A stretch of 64,000 bases of DNA from NCBI GenBank assembly GCA_900239685.1, contig OENT01000124.1, forward strand, positions 124,001 through 188,000, read 5' to 3'. This document shows, piece by piece, positions 1-17,622 of the stretch (position 1 is its first letter; every line of letters starts with the position of its first letter). Below the pieces are notes generated by a model that was given only the letters and a program-made list of their open reading frames with translations, had not been told where the DNA came from and made no database searches. Source of the DNA: Rotaria macrura. Its lineage: Eukaryota; Rotifera; Eurotatoria; Philodinida; Philodinidae. The position numbers and the translations under genes are program-made.

Positions 1-2899
1 GACAATTCAAAATTTCTTTTCATATCAAGACTGTCGTTAGATGCTCTCATTTGAGCCATAATTTCTCAATAAAATATAGAACGGTAAGATTTTCAATTTT
101 GATAAAAGTCATCCTTGCCCCAATTGAGATAATCAGACTTGGCTGAATTGAATATATTTTATACAGAAGCTGGTTTTTACGAACATTGCCAGAAGTCATT
201 TTACAAAGCCTTGAATTTCGATTTTCTGCCAAAAATCCTTAAAATAACAGTCTTCGGAGAAAGCAAGTATATTGAGAACTCAATATTTCAAGAAGATCGC
301 AACCAATCACGCTGAAAGTTGCAGCAGCGATAGATATTTCTTAGTTCTAATCACAATACGAATTTCTAATATTTATTGTACTATAGTCACGAGATATAAA
401 AGACTAAATCCACCTAAAATCGTGATTTGATCAAGGAAATCTTTTGAATATTCAGAGTTGAACTCTTCGAGTTGAAAGTTATACTGCACGTACAACTCAC
501 CAGTATGCATACGCACAACAAACTTTTATTTGACTGGACAAGGTGTTCTTGAAATATTGAGTATGCAGTATTTTTACTTCCTCCAAGAACAGCTACTGTA
601 GGACTTTTAAAAAACTTCCTTGAAAATTGACGGTTGAAGATTTTCTGAAACGACTTTTTTTAAATATTCTTAAAAGTGTTTCCTCTAAAAATTAGATTGA
701 ATTCAGCAAAGTCTGATCATCTCACTTGAGCAGGAATGACTTTCAACAACATTAAAAATCTTGCGTTCGTGTATTTTATTGAAAATTCATAGTTGAAATG
801 GACAACTAACGACAATGTTAATATAAAAAGAAATTTTAAAGCGTCACTTATTTTCAGGGAACAAATGAGTCCAATTCATGAAATCGATATGGAGATATTG
901 ATGTGTTCTGTCATAAATATGTATTTATGATACAATCTGTATTATTGTAAGAATCTAGTTTTTATTTCATTGCCTATTTCGATGAAAGATGTACAAACTC
1001 TTTCTCACCTTATTTTGATGAATGTATAATATATATGAAGCTCTCCTTGTTCGCATGATTATCATTTGCTTGCTAGAAAAATTCCTATTTGTGCTGCAAA
1101 ACCACCCAACTATAGTCATTTCAAAATAATTGTTGATAGTTGTAACATTTCTAGATTAGGCTCAAATGATAAAGTTTGTTTGTTAACTTCTGAAATATGA
1201 AACGAAATCGCCTGTATCTCTTGAATATATTGGCCTTCTTTTTCATTCTGAATCATAATTTCGTAGTACTACGATGAGATACTCTAAACAAGTGGAGATA
1301 GGCTTTACAATTGAATGTGACATTAACAGTCTTGTAATGGTTGCTGCTAAGAAAAAATATCCACAACAAAAATATGTTTACCAACAATAAGACATGTTGT
1401 TACCAATGGTAGTTTACGTCTTTGCCTTCTAGCTACATTTAATGTATCCTTTATAGAGATACTTGTTACAAAACAGATATTCAACATAATGGGAAACATT
1501 TCATCATACCTTGGTGGAAGAAAAATCAAGTTTTTCATGAAACTATTATTTTCACAGTGCGTCTCCAGTTTTTGTCATTGGAATGCCCTGCTGAGATCAG
1601 GTATTACATGTTACTTCAGTTACATCCACTTATAAGTTGTCGAAACAGATTGGCAATTCTAAGTCCAGACGAATCGACCAAATGCAATCTTGTTCAACGA
1701 TTTTACGCCTCCCATCAAATGTATTTTCTAGCCATTTGTGTTTTTAAATCTTTGTTAAAGGTTCAACGAATATTCTGAACGAAATACCTTTGTGGAAGTT
1801 TTCCATCGCTATTTATGTTCTTTTAAACATAAAATTGTACATTATTCATAGTGGTTTCTCACCAAGTCATATTGTTTTGTATCATGATTGGGCAAAAAAT
1901 TCAAACATAAAATACGAGTCTGATTTGTTTCGAGATGAATGAGAATATAGATTAGTACATCTGTCTTAAATGCTGGTGAATCCGTCATAAAATACTCTGA
2001 GCATCATATCTATTGACTTCCATCAAGCATTGGCTTTTTTTGTGTAATACAACACTGCTTATTCCTATACTATTGAGCATTAGACTATACAAAAGAGACG
2101 TGAAAGTACATCATCGATATTTACTGATTCAATTATGTTAGTTGTCTTTCATGTTAAAATATTTTTACTATAAGAATAGATAATATCCATGAAGTTGTTA
2201 GTTTTTAATTGTCCGACAAGGACCTAAAACATCAACAAAATGTGACAAAGTAGAGCACGACGATGTTTCATAACGATAATTACTATCGTACTACGAGGGA
2301 AGGACAAGATGCGTTAGCGTCAATCGAACGATGTCTGGAAACACTTAACAGTAACATCTGTTATGATCATTTCGTATCGAAGACAATCAACTCTAACTAT
2401 TTATTCTTAATTATCAAAGCGCTTTTATTTCTTGTTGTTATTATGCGGTTCATTGAATAGTCAATCCATTAATATTGATTCTGGAATATGCATTGTTTAG
2501 TAAAATATAATACTGATTATGAAAAAAAGAGCAAAGAAAAAGAATTTGTATTATTCAATCTTTGAATGAGAATCAAACACAAGAGAAAGAAGCAGGCTTT
2601 GTAGAAAAATATAGAATATGAATCGTAAAAGTGTTACGATGGACATAATCAGAAAGAAACCAGAAAAAAATTATTAATAGATGGTTTCATGAAATTAAAA
2701 CAAGGAAATGTACACAAAAGAAAAATGTTTTCAGTTTTTCTAAATAGACAAGAATAAAGTTATTTTAACCAATCCGTTGCATTGAATATTGCACATAATT
2801 AGTACCCTTAAGTTTGCTTTTTTTTATACGACAAAGTTTTCTGTAATTACAAACTCCATCATCTGTTTTTTGTTTATACTGAAGTTTAAATAAATAAAA
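1..2899. other. Gene-poor AT-rich flank
   Basis: I see no conserved protein, splice-consistent exon chain, RNA gene or transposon end here. Short open frames on both strands have no recognisable motifs. The only one worth naming is the small open frame at 2263-2460, listed separately. The right edge is the 3' flank of the PDZD8-like gene. Confidence 0.5.
2263..2460 (+). CDS. Possible 65-aa protein with C-terminal membrane segment
   Basis: A 65-codon open frame begins at an ATG after a stop-rich leader. The first 40 or so residues are polar (YYRTTREGQDALASIERC). The last 20 are strongly hydrophobic (YLFLIIKALLFLVVIMRF) and end almost at the stop, which is the layout of a tail-anchored protein. 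I do not recognise a family. It is convergent with the PDZD8-like gene, whose stop is at 2900. A chance frame or the last exon of an unseen gene is equally possible. Confidence 0.22.
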   Translation: MFHNDNYYRTTREGQDALASIERCLETLNSNICYDHFVSKTINSNYLFLIIKALLFLVVIMRFIE

Positions 2900-5800
2900 T
2901 CAGGACTGTTCGTCATCGTTGTTGTATTGAAAACCGTCTAAATCATTGTTATCATCTTCGTCCAATAAATCACTCATTAATTCATCGGTTGTATTATTCG
3001 TATTTTCGTTTTTTGCCATTTGTGTACAGCAATGTTTAAGACCTACAAATAACCAAAATGAAGATACACTATTACCAATTGAATATTCTTAATTTACCTG
3101 AGCAGTAGAGTATAGTCAGTGCTCCTATAATTGATAAATAAAAAAATTTTGAACTCACGTGACTTACTTTACAATACTAGTAAGGTAAATTCGATAAGGT
3201 TCCGTAATTAGATAATGTCCTGTAAAAGTTTGTTAGTCTATCTCGCTTATATGCTACTAGGAGGCAAATAGTAGTACTAAACGATTTCAAGTAGGAAATT
3301 CACTCAAGTCAATATTTGGTTCGTTATAATTTCAAAGAAAATGTGCTCTCAACATAGTTAAAGAAAACTTATAACTTAGAAACGTAAGTTCTAGAAAAAT
3401 TCATCAACATAAAATGCGATCGCAACAAGTCAATGAATTTCTAATGACTGAAAATATGTGTACAATAGATACCCAATGCTTGAACTTTTTCATCAATATT
3501 CATAATTCTAGCACGAAGTTTTCGTTTTTCATTTTCATCTGTCAAATCAGTTTCAATTTCATGCGTCATTTCTTCACGAATTTGACATTGTAAATCAATT
3601 TCTTGTTGTAAACGAGAAATCTAAACATGAAAATGCAACATAAAATAGACACATTGCACATTAATACAAAAAAAGAGCAAAACTATTACGAACTTCACTA
3701 TCAAGTCTTAGTTTTCGTTCATCGGGCGTTAGTTCAGGAAATAATTCTTGTCCGAATTCACGTGCTTTAGCGTAAAGTGCTGTATCATCAACAGATCTTT
3801 CGTGAAGTAAATGCTCAAGACTCTGAACGTCATTGCTTTCATCAGATAAACACTTCTAAAACGAGAATTGGAAAAGTAAACCTATTACTTATGAATTTAA
3901 TGATGTCTTGTTCATCGTTGTACCGTGATAATATCTCGTAAATCAGCTTCAGCTATATTTTCATTTGGTTCTACAAGAAAAAATTTAATATGATTTTTTT
4001 CCGAAATTCGTTTGAAATATTACTAAAACTTGGTATTGACGTTGGCTTTTTTATAAGACTATTTTCAGAAATAGTAGATATTCGTTTAGATTTGAATTCT
4101 CGAAATTTACTATAAGCCGATGAAGCAGCATTGGCTAATTTAGATGATGCCTGAACGGGTGAATTTATTAGTGGTGAAATAGTCGAAGCATTATTTAATG
4201 ATTCGTCACTTTTCGATAATTCTGATGCTGTTGCAAGATTGGAAGATGGATTTGCTATTGTTGTAGTGATATTTTTATTTCCAAATGCACGAAATGAACG
4301 ACGTGCTGTTGAATCGAGTACAGAGAAAGCTGCTGCTGCTTTCGTTGATAAACGATGTGCTGTTGTTGCTGTCGTTGTTGCTGTTGCTGCCGTTGTTGCT
4401 GCTGCTGCTGCTGATGTCGTTGTTGCTGTTGTTGTCGCTGCTGCTGCTGCTGTTGTCGTTGATATTGTTCGATTATTGTTTGAGTTCGGTCCTACTTCAT
4501 TGTTCGTTTTTACCGATGAACTATCACTATCATCTGCGGCAACAATGCAGTTTTGATTGAATTCAGGATTAACTATATTCTTAGCATCATCATCGGGCGG
4601 TGTTGTAATTTGATTTGTTTTCAAATGAATGGGTTCATGTTTACATGTTGTTTCAGTATTGTACTTATCTTCACATTTCCGATGTATTGTAACTAGACAA
4701 TCACGACATTGTCGGCCAATTTTCATCCAGATTTTTCTTTTACAAAAACCGCACACAGTTGCAACTGTAAATGCTTTATCTTCAAATAAATGATCTGTGA
4801 GTCTGAACGAAATAAAAACAGTATCAATTAGATTCAGGATATTTTCTTTCTTTTCAAAATGAAATTACTTTCGTGTAGGCGAATCATGTTGTTCAATAAT
4901 AGTATTCAGATATTTGAATTGAACTTGTTTTCTTTCATCTTCTTTTATGTTGTTGCACACCGTGTTAACAGTCGCTACATTGGCTGTGAATTGGTCTTTT
5001 TTCTCTTCTGGATTTAATCTTTTTTCCAGTTCCGGTTTATATTTAACATTGATTGTTACAAAACCGTGAGCTAAATCATCATCGTAGCCTTTGTGAGTAC
5101 TTAATTCCAGGCGTTTTTTGCTAAAACAATTTAATATAATTATGAATTATCTCTCATATTACATTACTATTGAACAGACAGTCTGAGAACAGTTCGTCTC
5201 ATGGATAACTCTTGCATGAAAATTCAACGCAGCTATTTGGATGCAGCTTTGCACTCTACGTCATCGGATAGAGTATTAAAAAAATCTAGCCCTTGTGCTT
5301 TCCCTCACACCCACGCCCTATATCTCGCATTCACATATTACTACCGGATTCTCCTCTAATGATTTGTCCATGAGATGAATCTTCTAGGGAATAGTCTTCT
5401 ATCACTGAAAAATTATAATCCTTATGAAGAAAACGTTAATAAAATATTCTTATGCATGTGAGACTTATGAATGGAATTTGTATTCGTAATTTTTACCTTT
5501 CAGATTCTGTGAATGAAGCAGGTCTAAATAGAAATAAAATTTCTCCATTAGTCATTAATGAAACATACAAACGATGTATCATCGCGCGAATGGAAACTTA
5601 CAAATCAAACTTGGATGAAAAAGGCGAACAAAAATTGAGCATCATTTGAGACTCTCGCTTGAAACTAATATGTGCATCGAGTACTATTTCTGAAAGAGCG
5701 ATTGTAGTCTAAACAAAATATATAAAACAAGCCTGATATGCTTTTGATTTTATGAATAGAAGGATATATTTTCATTTGAAAGAAACCCACAGAAATCTAT

Positions 5801-8382
5801 CTGAGTTATCGTGGCTAACTTCCATTTTGGTACCTATTGCTAAATTTCACTTACATAACCGAGTAGGATAAGTTTTTTGCCAGGATTTGGCACATCACAA
5901 TTAAGCGGTGGTTTACACCACAAACAAACGTTGAGATATCGTTGATTAGAACCCACTTGAAACTCAAATTCATTGTTAAATTCGATGTACTATATTAAAG
6001 AAAAACAAAAGTCTGAAGTGATTAGTTGAATATTTATTAAAAAAAAAAGAACCCAACGCACTGGTTCCACTTTGTGAGTAGGAGTTGGTTGTGCTTGAAA
6101 TTCTTGTAAAATATCTGCATTCATCATGATCAAAGTAATACCACTCGCAGTACTTTTCTACAGTAGAAACAAAAACAACTTTTAAAAGTATTCTCACAAG
6201 ATTTTATCGTGAAACACGATATAACTGCGCTAGTTAATCAGAGAATAGTTGACGTGTTTCATTCTATCTATCTTTTTCAACCTCTACCTCGTGTACACTT
6301 TTCATTAATCCTATAGAACTAAAATGCCAATATTTGTTCATATATAATAAAGAAACTTTCTGAATAAGCGGTCTGTAAGAGACAGAGAGAGAAGCAGTAG
6401 AAGTGTTGCCGATCAGCTTTATACTGTTTGAGATGTCTTCTGATCAGTAATTGACTTTGTTTGTTGGTCTACAAACCTATTGCTAGTGCTATGTTGTGTT
6501 CAAACATCTCAATACTCTTACTGAATGGATATTGCAAAAAAAATCTTTCACACAGGCCATTCACAAAAACTTGATTTACTGTCTGTTTTGATTTTCTTGG
6601 TACATCAATGCTTGTTAGTTTCATAGTAGTATCATCTGTACTAGTACTTGGTATTTGCTTATTATTATCATCATCTGGCTGTTTGTTCTCTACGCCAACT
6701 GATTCGATATGTTTTTCGAACTTTACTAAAATGAAAAGCAAACGAGAGAATCCTTTAGAAAAGAAATCTTAGAATAGATCGAAAGAAAACAGACCTATTG
6801 GTTCAACAATTCTTCTTCGTACATTGGCTGATGTCGATGATTTATCGGCAATAATTATTGACGATGCAGGCGAAGCTCCACCCTGATACGATCGAATTGT
6901 CGTAAACTTAGTACTTTCAATAGCTGTTACCTGTTTTTCTGTTTCAACCACATTTAATGAGTTCACTGTGCATTGTACTCGGACACTATTCAATAAAGGC
7001 ATACCAATGATAATTTTTATTTTATCTTCATTGCTACTGTTTCCCATTGGTCCTGCTACGTCAGTAGGTGAAACCGCTGCTTTATATTTTAGTAAACGGT
7101 TCGTATCTTTCAGTGTTTTAACATCGTGACCTTGCATTTTAAGTAAAAATATATTCCTATCTTCTAATGCTGCTTTGAATGCTGCTACATCTTCGATACT
7201 ATTTGGTATTGGATCGATTTGTTCAAGTAATAATTCTGTTCGATCCATATAAATAACTTCTTTGAGAGTTAGTTTATGTACAGTACGTATGAGTTCGATT
7301 TCTTTCGTTGGCCATTGATCTCGTCTAATATGTAAGTAATCTTTACATGCTTGTTCATTCACATTTACAGTTAAAAATACTGATACGGATGGAAACTTCT
7401 CTTTATTGAATATCCCTAATGGGATTGAAAGACGATCACAGTATTTAATTAGTACATGATATGTACCCGGTATTAGATCTATTCCATTGACGGATATAAT
7501 ATCAATAGGTGAAGATTGTTTTGATGCAGAAAAAAATGGCTGATAACGAACTTTATAGCCTGGCCATGTTTGTTTACGTTTTATAGCACGACGTAATTGT
7601 TGAGTAATTATTTGTGCTAATTGTGGACTTTCAACAGTAGCAAAATAGGATTTAACTTCAAAATCAATAAATGGTTCATCTTGAAAAACTAATAACCAAT
7701 GACAAAATGGTTCGCGTCGAAATTCTAAACGTAAACGTCCTTGAATATGTTTAACTTTAATAAATAATTGACATTTATGACCAAACAATAATGTTACATC
7801 CAATGTAACAGAAAATCCATCTCTATAATCAGCATCAAGATTAACAACGAATTCCTAGAATAGAAAAACAAATTTAATTAGATTTATCGAAATTAAAGTA
7901 TATGATACTCTGAAAAATGATATCATAAGATGAAAAGAAAACAAATTTTCATCAAAGAATGAATCTTTTATAATAGAAAAATAAAGATTAATGTATCGAA
8001 TAACATATCTTTTTCTCTATCAGCGAAATCACAAAAAGAAAATATATACAAAGATGTCATACTTTAATCAGATTTCGTTCATCACGTTCTTGATGTTCAA
8101 ATTGAATATCACTAAATTTTGGACATTGTTTACCAATCGAAAAACTTTGTATCTAAAATATGATTATGCGACTAGCCATGTAACTTTTACCTTCAATCAT
8201 ATACCTACTAGAATATTCTGAAGAAATATTTTTCCCGTTCGACTAGTTTTCAATTCATTAAACTCTGTATTTAGTTTATGCATTAAATAACGCCTCAATC
8301 TGGAACTATCTTTTGATTCTTGAAATAGAAATTGCAATAGATAATTTACAGCATCTACAGCAGAATTTTTGGCTTGTTCATT
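2900..8382 (-). CDS. PDZD8: PDZD8-like SMP/C2/C1 lipid-transfer and ER contact-site protein (5' end missing)
   Basis: PDZD8 is an ER-anchored protein that moves lipid and tethers the ER to mitochondria and endosomes. I rebuilt these exons: 8382-8209, 8152-8063, 7854-6795, 6725-6580, 6157-6053, 5989-5855, 5708-5602, 5120-4869, 4802 to about 4030, 3970-3924, 3855-3694, 3620-3473 and 3042-2900. Codon phases match throughout; only the donor near 4030 is ambiguous. The first three exons hold the SMP domain (NEQAKNSAVDAVNYLLQFLF, then HWLLVFQDEPFIDFEV). The exons at 6157-4869 resemble the C2 domain (RYLNVCLW, LSEIVLDAHISF). The 4802 exon begins with a C1 zinc finger (VCGFCKRKIW, CRDCLVTIHRKCEDKY). 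The last exons are coiled-coil (ISRLQQEIDLQCQIREEM) and end in an acidic tail. A PDZ domain is expected around 7400-7000, but I cannot recognise it with confidence. The first exon, with the membrane anchor, should lie above 8382 and was not found. Confidence 0.9.
4331..4470 (-). repeat. Ala/Thr-coding trinucleotide repeat inside the PDZD8-like gene
   Basis: On the plus strand the stretch is an imperfect GCT/GTT/GTC repeat. In the gene's reading frame it encodes alternating runs such as STTTAAAAATTTATTT. It lies in the exon that starts with the C1 domain and separates that domain from the coiled coil. Long open frames on the plus strand here are only shadows of this repeat. Confidence 0.8.
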
Positions 8383-9505
8383 CTAGAACAAAGAAGAAAA
8401 CATATATACATGAGCTACGTTAAGATAAATGAACTTAAAAACTATTCGTAAATAATGTTATGCATTTGATGAGAAACTAAAGCACTGTAAAAATCACTCT
8501 GAAATATTTTTTTCCTTGTTAATTTCTCTTGTGTTCATCAACAAGATGACATACAATATCCTCAGCAAATTGCTGCATACCAATTAACTGAAGCCCTATA
8601 CTACTTTTGACTAGTTATTTTATTTTAGAATTTATATCAATTCTGTGATCGTTTAATACGAACTTTATTAACGAGATAAACGAGTAAATGAACATTGAAT
8701 GTGACAATCCATCATTATAAATGAAATATAAGAAAGATTTTATTTATCAATATCCATGAACAAGTGAAAATTCCTAACTGATTTGTAGTATTTCTAATGA
8801 ATGCTTTATTGGAATGTTGAAAATAAAGTTCGAAGAAAGAATTCTACATCAAAATCTGAGCCGATGAATCGTTTTTCAACAATTGTTTTTATTTCATTCA
8901 TTTATTCACTGAACTGAAACAATACTTAAGAAATTTAGAACAGTTGATATTCAATCTGAACTATTCATTATATGTGTAGTTTGGGCTATCATTGAGAAAT
9001 TCAATTAATTAGATTAGAAAAATATTCTTTCAGTTGAAGACATTGAATTGTGAAAATTTATCTCATTTATCTTTTAGTACGACATGATTGATATTCAATT
9101 TTTTTTCTCAGATTCAATATCATAAAAAGAAAATATTATGTTTCCTACTGGAATGTCGACGATAGTACTTCAAAGTTAACAATTTCTATATATGAAAGAG
9201 AGTTCAGTTTTCCTATCTGATATTGGACTTTTTTCATATAAATTGTGAAAATTGAACAAAACGGTCATGATCTGATGGGAACGTTCTATTAGTCTATCCT
9301 ATTTTCTTACTCTTTGAACTACTTCTCATATGAAATGGCATGAATTAGTCAACAAAATTTCCATAGTAAACACCTCATNAAGTGAGCTAATGAGCTCCTA
9401 TTTCATCTTGAAAGAACAGAAAAAAAACAAATTTTGTTATCGATTTCTCTTTTTTTTTTTCAGTTCTTCTTGTTCGTTTGCTTGTATTCAAAATTCTTTG
9501 TTTAT

Positions 9506-9536
<31 letters not shown>

Positions 9537-10300
9537 CACTTCGAAAGCGTCATACAAAACTATACAAACACGTGAGTGAGACAAAGAGAGAGATGAAAAA
9601 AAAAACCAACGAAAAAAAAACCAATTAAAAGCGCACACAATCGATCATCATCTGTCTTTAAGGTTATTATCCCTTCGACTCTACACTACGCATATACGCA
9701 CACAAACACACACACCCCGACAGTATTCGTTTTTTTATAGATAGTAGTATACGGAAGAATCTTGCATCGATCAATTTAATATTGTTTTAATATCTCTTAT
9801 AAAGTTTTTCTTAGAATATACATGAATTTATATATATTCAGTTGAAAAACGTGTTACATCAGTAATAATCCCTATTTACAATGAAATACAGAAAAAAAAA
9901 GTAAGGAAAACGAATGAGAGCTCAGATTCGTCGCTATGCTCCTCATTTTCTCACATATTGAAGCGCAGTACGTATAAACGCGCGCGAACAAACCAGAAAT
10001 GAAACGCAGAGAAAAAAAGAAAAACTGTTGTCTATCGTGAGAAAATGAAGATCACTGCGAGCATATAACGCAATAGAGAAGAAAGAGAAAAAAAGGAAAA
10101 TCAACAGTATGACAATAAATTAAAAGAAAAAACAAAATACAGTCGGGCCACACAAGCATTTAGCAATAGGATAGGATAGGATTGTGCATATTTCTCTCTT
10201 TCTCTCTCTCTCTCTCGCTCTTTCTTGACTCACACGAATAACTGAAGGAAAAGAAGAAAAAAAGAACCAACGAAATGTGTATGTATATAAATATGAACGA
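8383..10300. other. Intergenic region with simple repeats
   Basis: This is the gap between the PDZD8-like gene and the DYRK1A stop. It contains an ambiguous base near 9379, a CA dinucleotide run at about 9508-9540, poly-A/G tracts at 9590-9630 and 10010-10100, and a CT run at about 10193-10225. The missing PDZD8 first exon should lie here. The DYRK1A 3' UTR probably occupies the upper end. I found no other coding sequence. Confidence 0.5.
9508..9540. repeat. CA microsatellite
   Basis: A near-perfect CA dinucleotide run with one interruption (CACACG). It creates long but meaningless frames of TH or CV repeats on the two strands. Confidence 0.9.
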
Positions 10301-14316
<4,016 letters not shown>

Positions 14317-14657
14317 TTATGTTATAGATATATTGATAACATTCCATAATTATGATTGAATTTCATTTTTCATTTAATAGAACATATTCTAATTTCGAAA
14401 AGAAAAAGAAAATATTTCATGCACACATATTTATCTATTATAACATTTACATGTTACCACATACCAAAAGTACAGATTTGAATCGTTTTGTATTTCTTGT
14501 TAATTACAATAGTACAAGAAAATATTGTTTAATTAAAATAGAAAAGAAATGACAGGACAATATTGAGGAATTGGATGACAATGATAAATAAAATCGGTCA
14601 GCAACCGCACAGATAAAAGAACGTCAAATCGATTGTAATTATAAATATATATATATT

Positions 14658-14690
<33 letters not shown>

Positions 14691-15424
14691 GTGACAATGT
14701 GGATTATGAGTGCAGCTGATACGATCAATCGTGTGACGATCTAAACTAAAATGAATCTATGATGTTTACGTGTACATTAAGAGCTTATTATTGTTTGACT
14801 CATTCATAGTAATTTATCCCTGACTCATGAGATTTTGAGTCGAAAGAGAGAAAAACGAAGGAAAAAAGATGGTAGCAGCAGTAAACAAAGAACTTCATTT
14901 TGACTGGATCATGCGTTCTTCTGATGATCGCCATTCAACCGGATCATTTAATAGCCTCATTGATGGTATACATGAAAAGTAAAAAGAATATGTTGTGAGT
15001 TTTGTCAAGTAATATTATATATACTCATGTGAACATAGTATTTCTAGTTCATCTTATATTCAAAATAGGGATATTAAAAATTTTATTTTATCAAAATAAA
15101 TATATAAAGACAGCTGATTAGTGACATCTTCAGGTATGCCAGTGTACGCATTACGACGAATATGATTTTAGTTTAATTTTGAATTGTAATTTGAGTATTC
15201 TTATAGTGTCTTGAGTTCATATCTATGATAATACTCATTTATGATTCTGTACATATTATTGATTGTCCGTAGGTGAGAATATGCATGTACCAAAAACTTA
15301 AGAATTCATGTTTAAATAAACAATATATTGGTCTGTTCTTTTTATCGAATTTTTCTGCTAACAATATGCTTACTTAAAATACCAGTCTCGTTTGATAACT
15401 GTGCTAGTGAAGTATTCGTTTATT

Positions 15425-15459
<35 letters not shown>

Positions 15460-17622
15460 AATCCAAACATTGAATAAATGCAATCAATTATGATCAGTTT
15501 CTTATTCGTGTTCTTCTTTTTGAAATGGAAATAATAGGAATTGAAACTTGTTCATGAAAAAAGTTCAAATTCTTGTTAGTCCGTGAAAAAAATGGAATTA
15601 AGTCTAACTTTTATCGAATGATTCGGAATATGAATAATACTTTAGCAAAATTGGCTACCAAAGAAGCGAATAATATTGAGGACAAGAGTACTGTAATTTT
15701 AATCACCAATGTGATAGAAACAATGATAACAAAGGAACCTACTGTTAAATGTTTTTTTTAATGTTATATAAAATATATAACTATAGAAAGTTTGTTGAAT
15801 CGAAAAACTCTAAGAAAAGATTTTGAACTAAATATTAATTGAGAAAAATATTTACGTATGAAAAATAGAAGAAGTAATTGGGTGCAAATGTTTATAGTGT
15901 TTCTGCTAAGTGTAGAAGAAAAGAAATTTTTTCACGTAAGTTAATACTTGCATGTACTGAAGGAATGATACAGTTAAGAATCAAATTTTTGTTTTGTATA
16001 TCTCAAAAGTTATTTTTGTTATTTTGATGAAGACTATACAAAAGAAAAACAGGTTCACAATAAAACATAAGTTTTCCGTAGCATATAAAAAGGAAATTAC
16101 AGGAGTATAATCTGACGACCGATGCAAGAGAACACATATGCATGTATGCAATACAATATCTTTTAAAAACTATTGACAAAAAGAAATAAAATAAAATCGT
16201 TGTGAGACATGCACTCTGGAGAATACTGTTTTTGTGAGTATGTGTGACGTATAATAGTGAAGAGACGTGTTATTAAAATTAGCATGAGTAACTTGTAGAA
16301 TTTTCACTGAATATTTGAATAGAAGTAGGTGTTGTTGACGATGATTTTGATCAGTTAACAGTGAAATTGTTTTTCTTAATTTGAGTAGTTGTTGATAACT
16401 AATTTAAAAGGAATTATGGATATTCATAAATAAATCAGTGATATATACAATCTTATGCTAAGAATATTACGGCATGACTATTTTCAAAGTTGAAGAAAAA
16501 ATCAATGGTACACTTCATTGCTAGTAGAAGAAAATGATGCAATCATTTACCATAAGGTAATAGAATTGTTTTTCGAGATAACCTCCGCTTCATAAGATAG
16601 GCACTACCGATATAAGATAACAGATTGATTGAAAATGATTCATGTTTATGGAATCTAGTGTCTTCGTTTTTAGTAGTCGTCGCCAGAATGAAATTTTCCG
16701 TCGAATGTCGTGATCTTTCTTGAGGTTACTCTCTCGCGTCAGTTTTTCAGATAGAAGTTAAAATTCTGAACATGTAAAGGTTTCAATTGAACTAATTCGT
16801 TGTGAAATCATTAGATTTTTTAGACTATTGTATATTCAGGTGGCAAAATCCGTATAGTTTTCTTTATGTTGTAAAAGTAAATATTACACTTTTGTTATAT
16901 CTTGGATGGATTTCAAACTGAAATGGTTGTCTTGATGATGATTTTAAGTAGAAACACAGAATATTGTTGAGAAACTCGTTAAAATATTAATAACTGAAGA
17001 TAAACGTAAGTGGTCATCTGTAAAAGATGCCTACAGTGGGAAGAACGAGCTCAGGCAAAAATTAACGAGCTCAGAGTGAGGTATCAAATTAAAGAAAAGA
17101 GATATTCTTAATTGAATGTCTGTGGTGAATGAATTCTATGGGCATAGACCTTTTAAGGATTTTTCTAGTATGAAAACTATCCTATGTAAGAAAAATAAGC
17201 CCTATTTCAAAAGCAATCTAATACTTGCAGAGATTCATTCGTAAATCAACATGAATAGTAACCTTCATACGTCTTGAATCCGCATGAATAGTTAATTTAC
17301 GAGTAAATACATTGAGTCAGATCTGGTAGTAATCAACGTAATACTTTCAAAATAAAGTAGTACAGATCTAGTTTTTGAAAAATGTTGAGAATTCAATTGA
17401 TCTAAGGCGGTATGAAGAAGAAAAAGGTTGGAAGAATAAAAACTTCGAAAGCAGGATTTCTATTCAATTTCTTCTGCTCTAGCTCGTGTCTACTTAATGC
17501 AGCAATAATATTCTTACATGAACATGCAGATTTCGTCCTTGACACACAAATTTCTGAAATTTAAAATTTCAACGTACAACAGCAGAGAAGAATGAATAGA
17601 GTTCGAGAAATTGTTGTAGTTA
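14317..17622. other. Intergenic region upstream of DYRK1A
   Basis: This AT-rich spacer has TA runs at about 14643-14693 and 15428-15457. A 37-codon frame on the plus strand at 14869-14982 is described among the findings. A 62-codon plus-strand frame at 15573-15761 lacks recognisable motifs and is not called. I see no other gene, RNA or transposon end. Confidence 0.45.
14643..14693. repeat. TA microsatellite
   Basis: A nearly pure TA dinucleotide tract with two ATG-type interruptions. Similar tracts occur at 15428-15457 and 18651-18676. Confidence 0.9.

Noticed and set aside
4239-4560. Plus-strand frames of 91-105 codons rich in V/A or L
   Set aside because: They are antisense shadows of the trinucleotide repeat in the PDZD8-like gene.
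6469-6579. Extension of the PDZD8 exon beyond 6580
   Set aside because: A GTAAAT donor at 6579 gives correct phase with the next exon, so the open extension is intron.
9330-9638. TH-, CV- and K/F-rich frames around the CA repeat
   Set aside because: They are products of microsatellite and poly-A/T sequence, and one crosses an ambiguous base.
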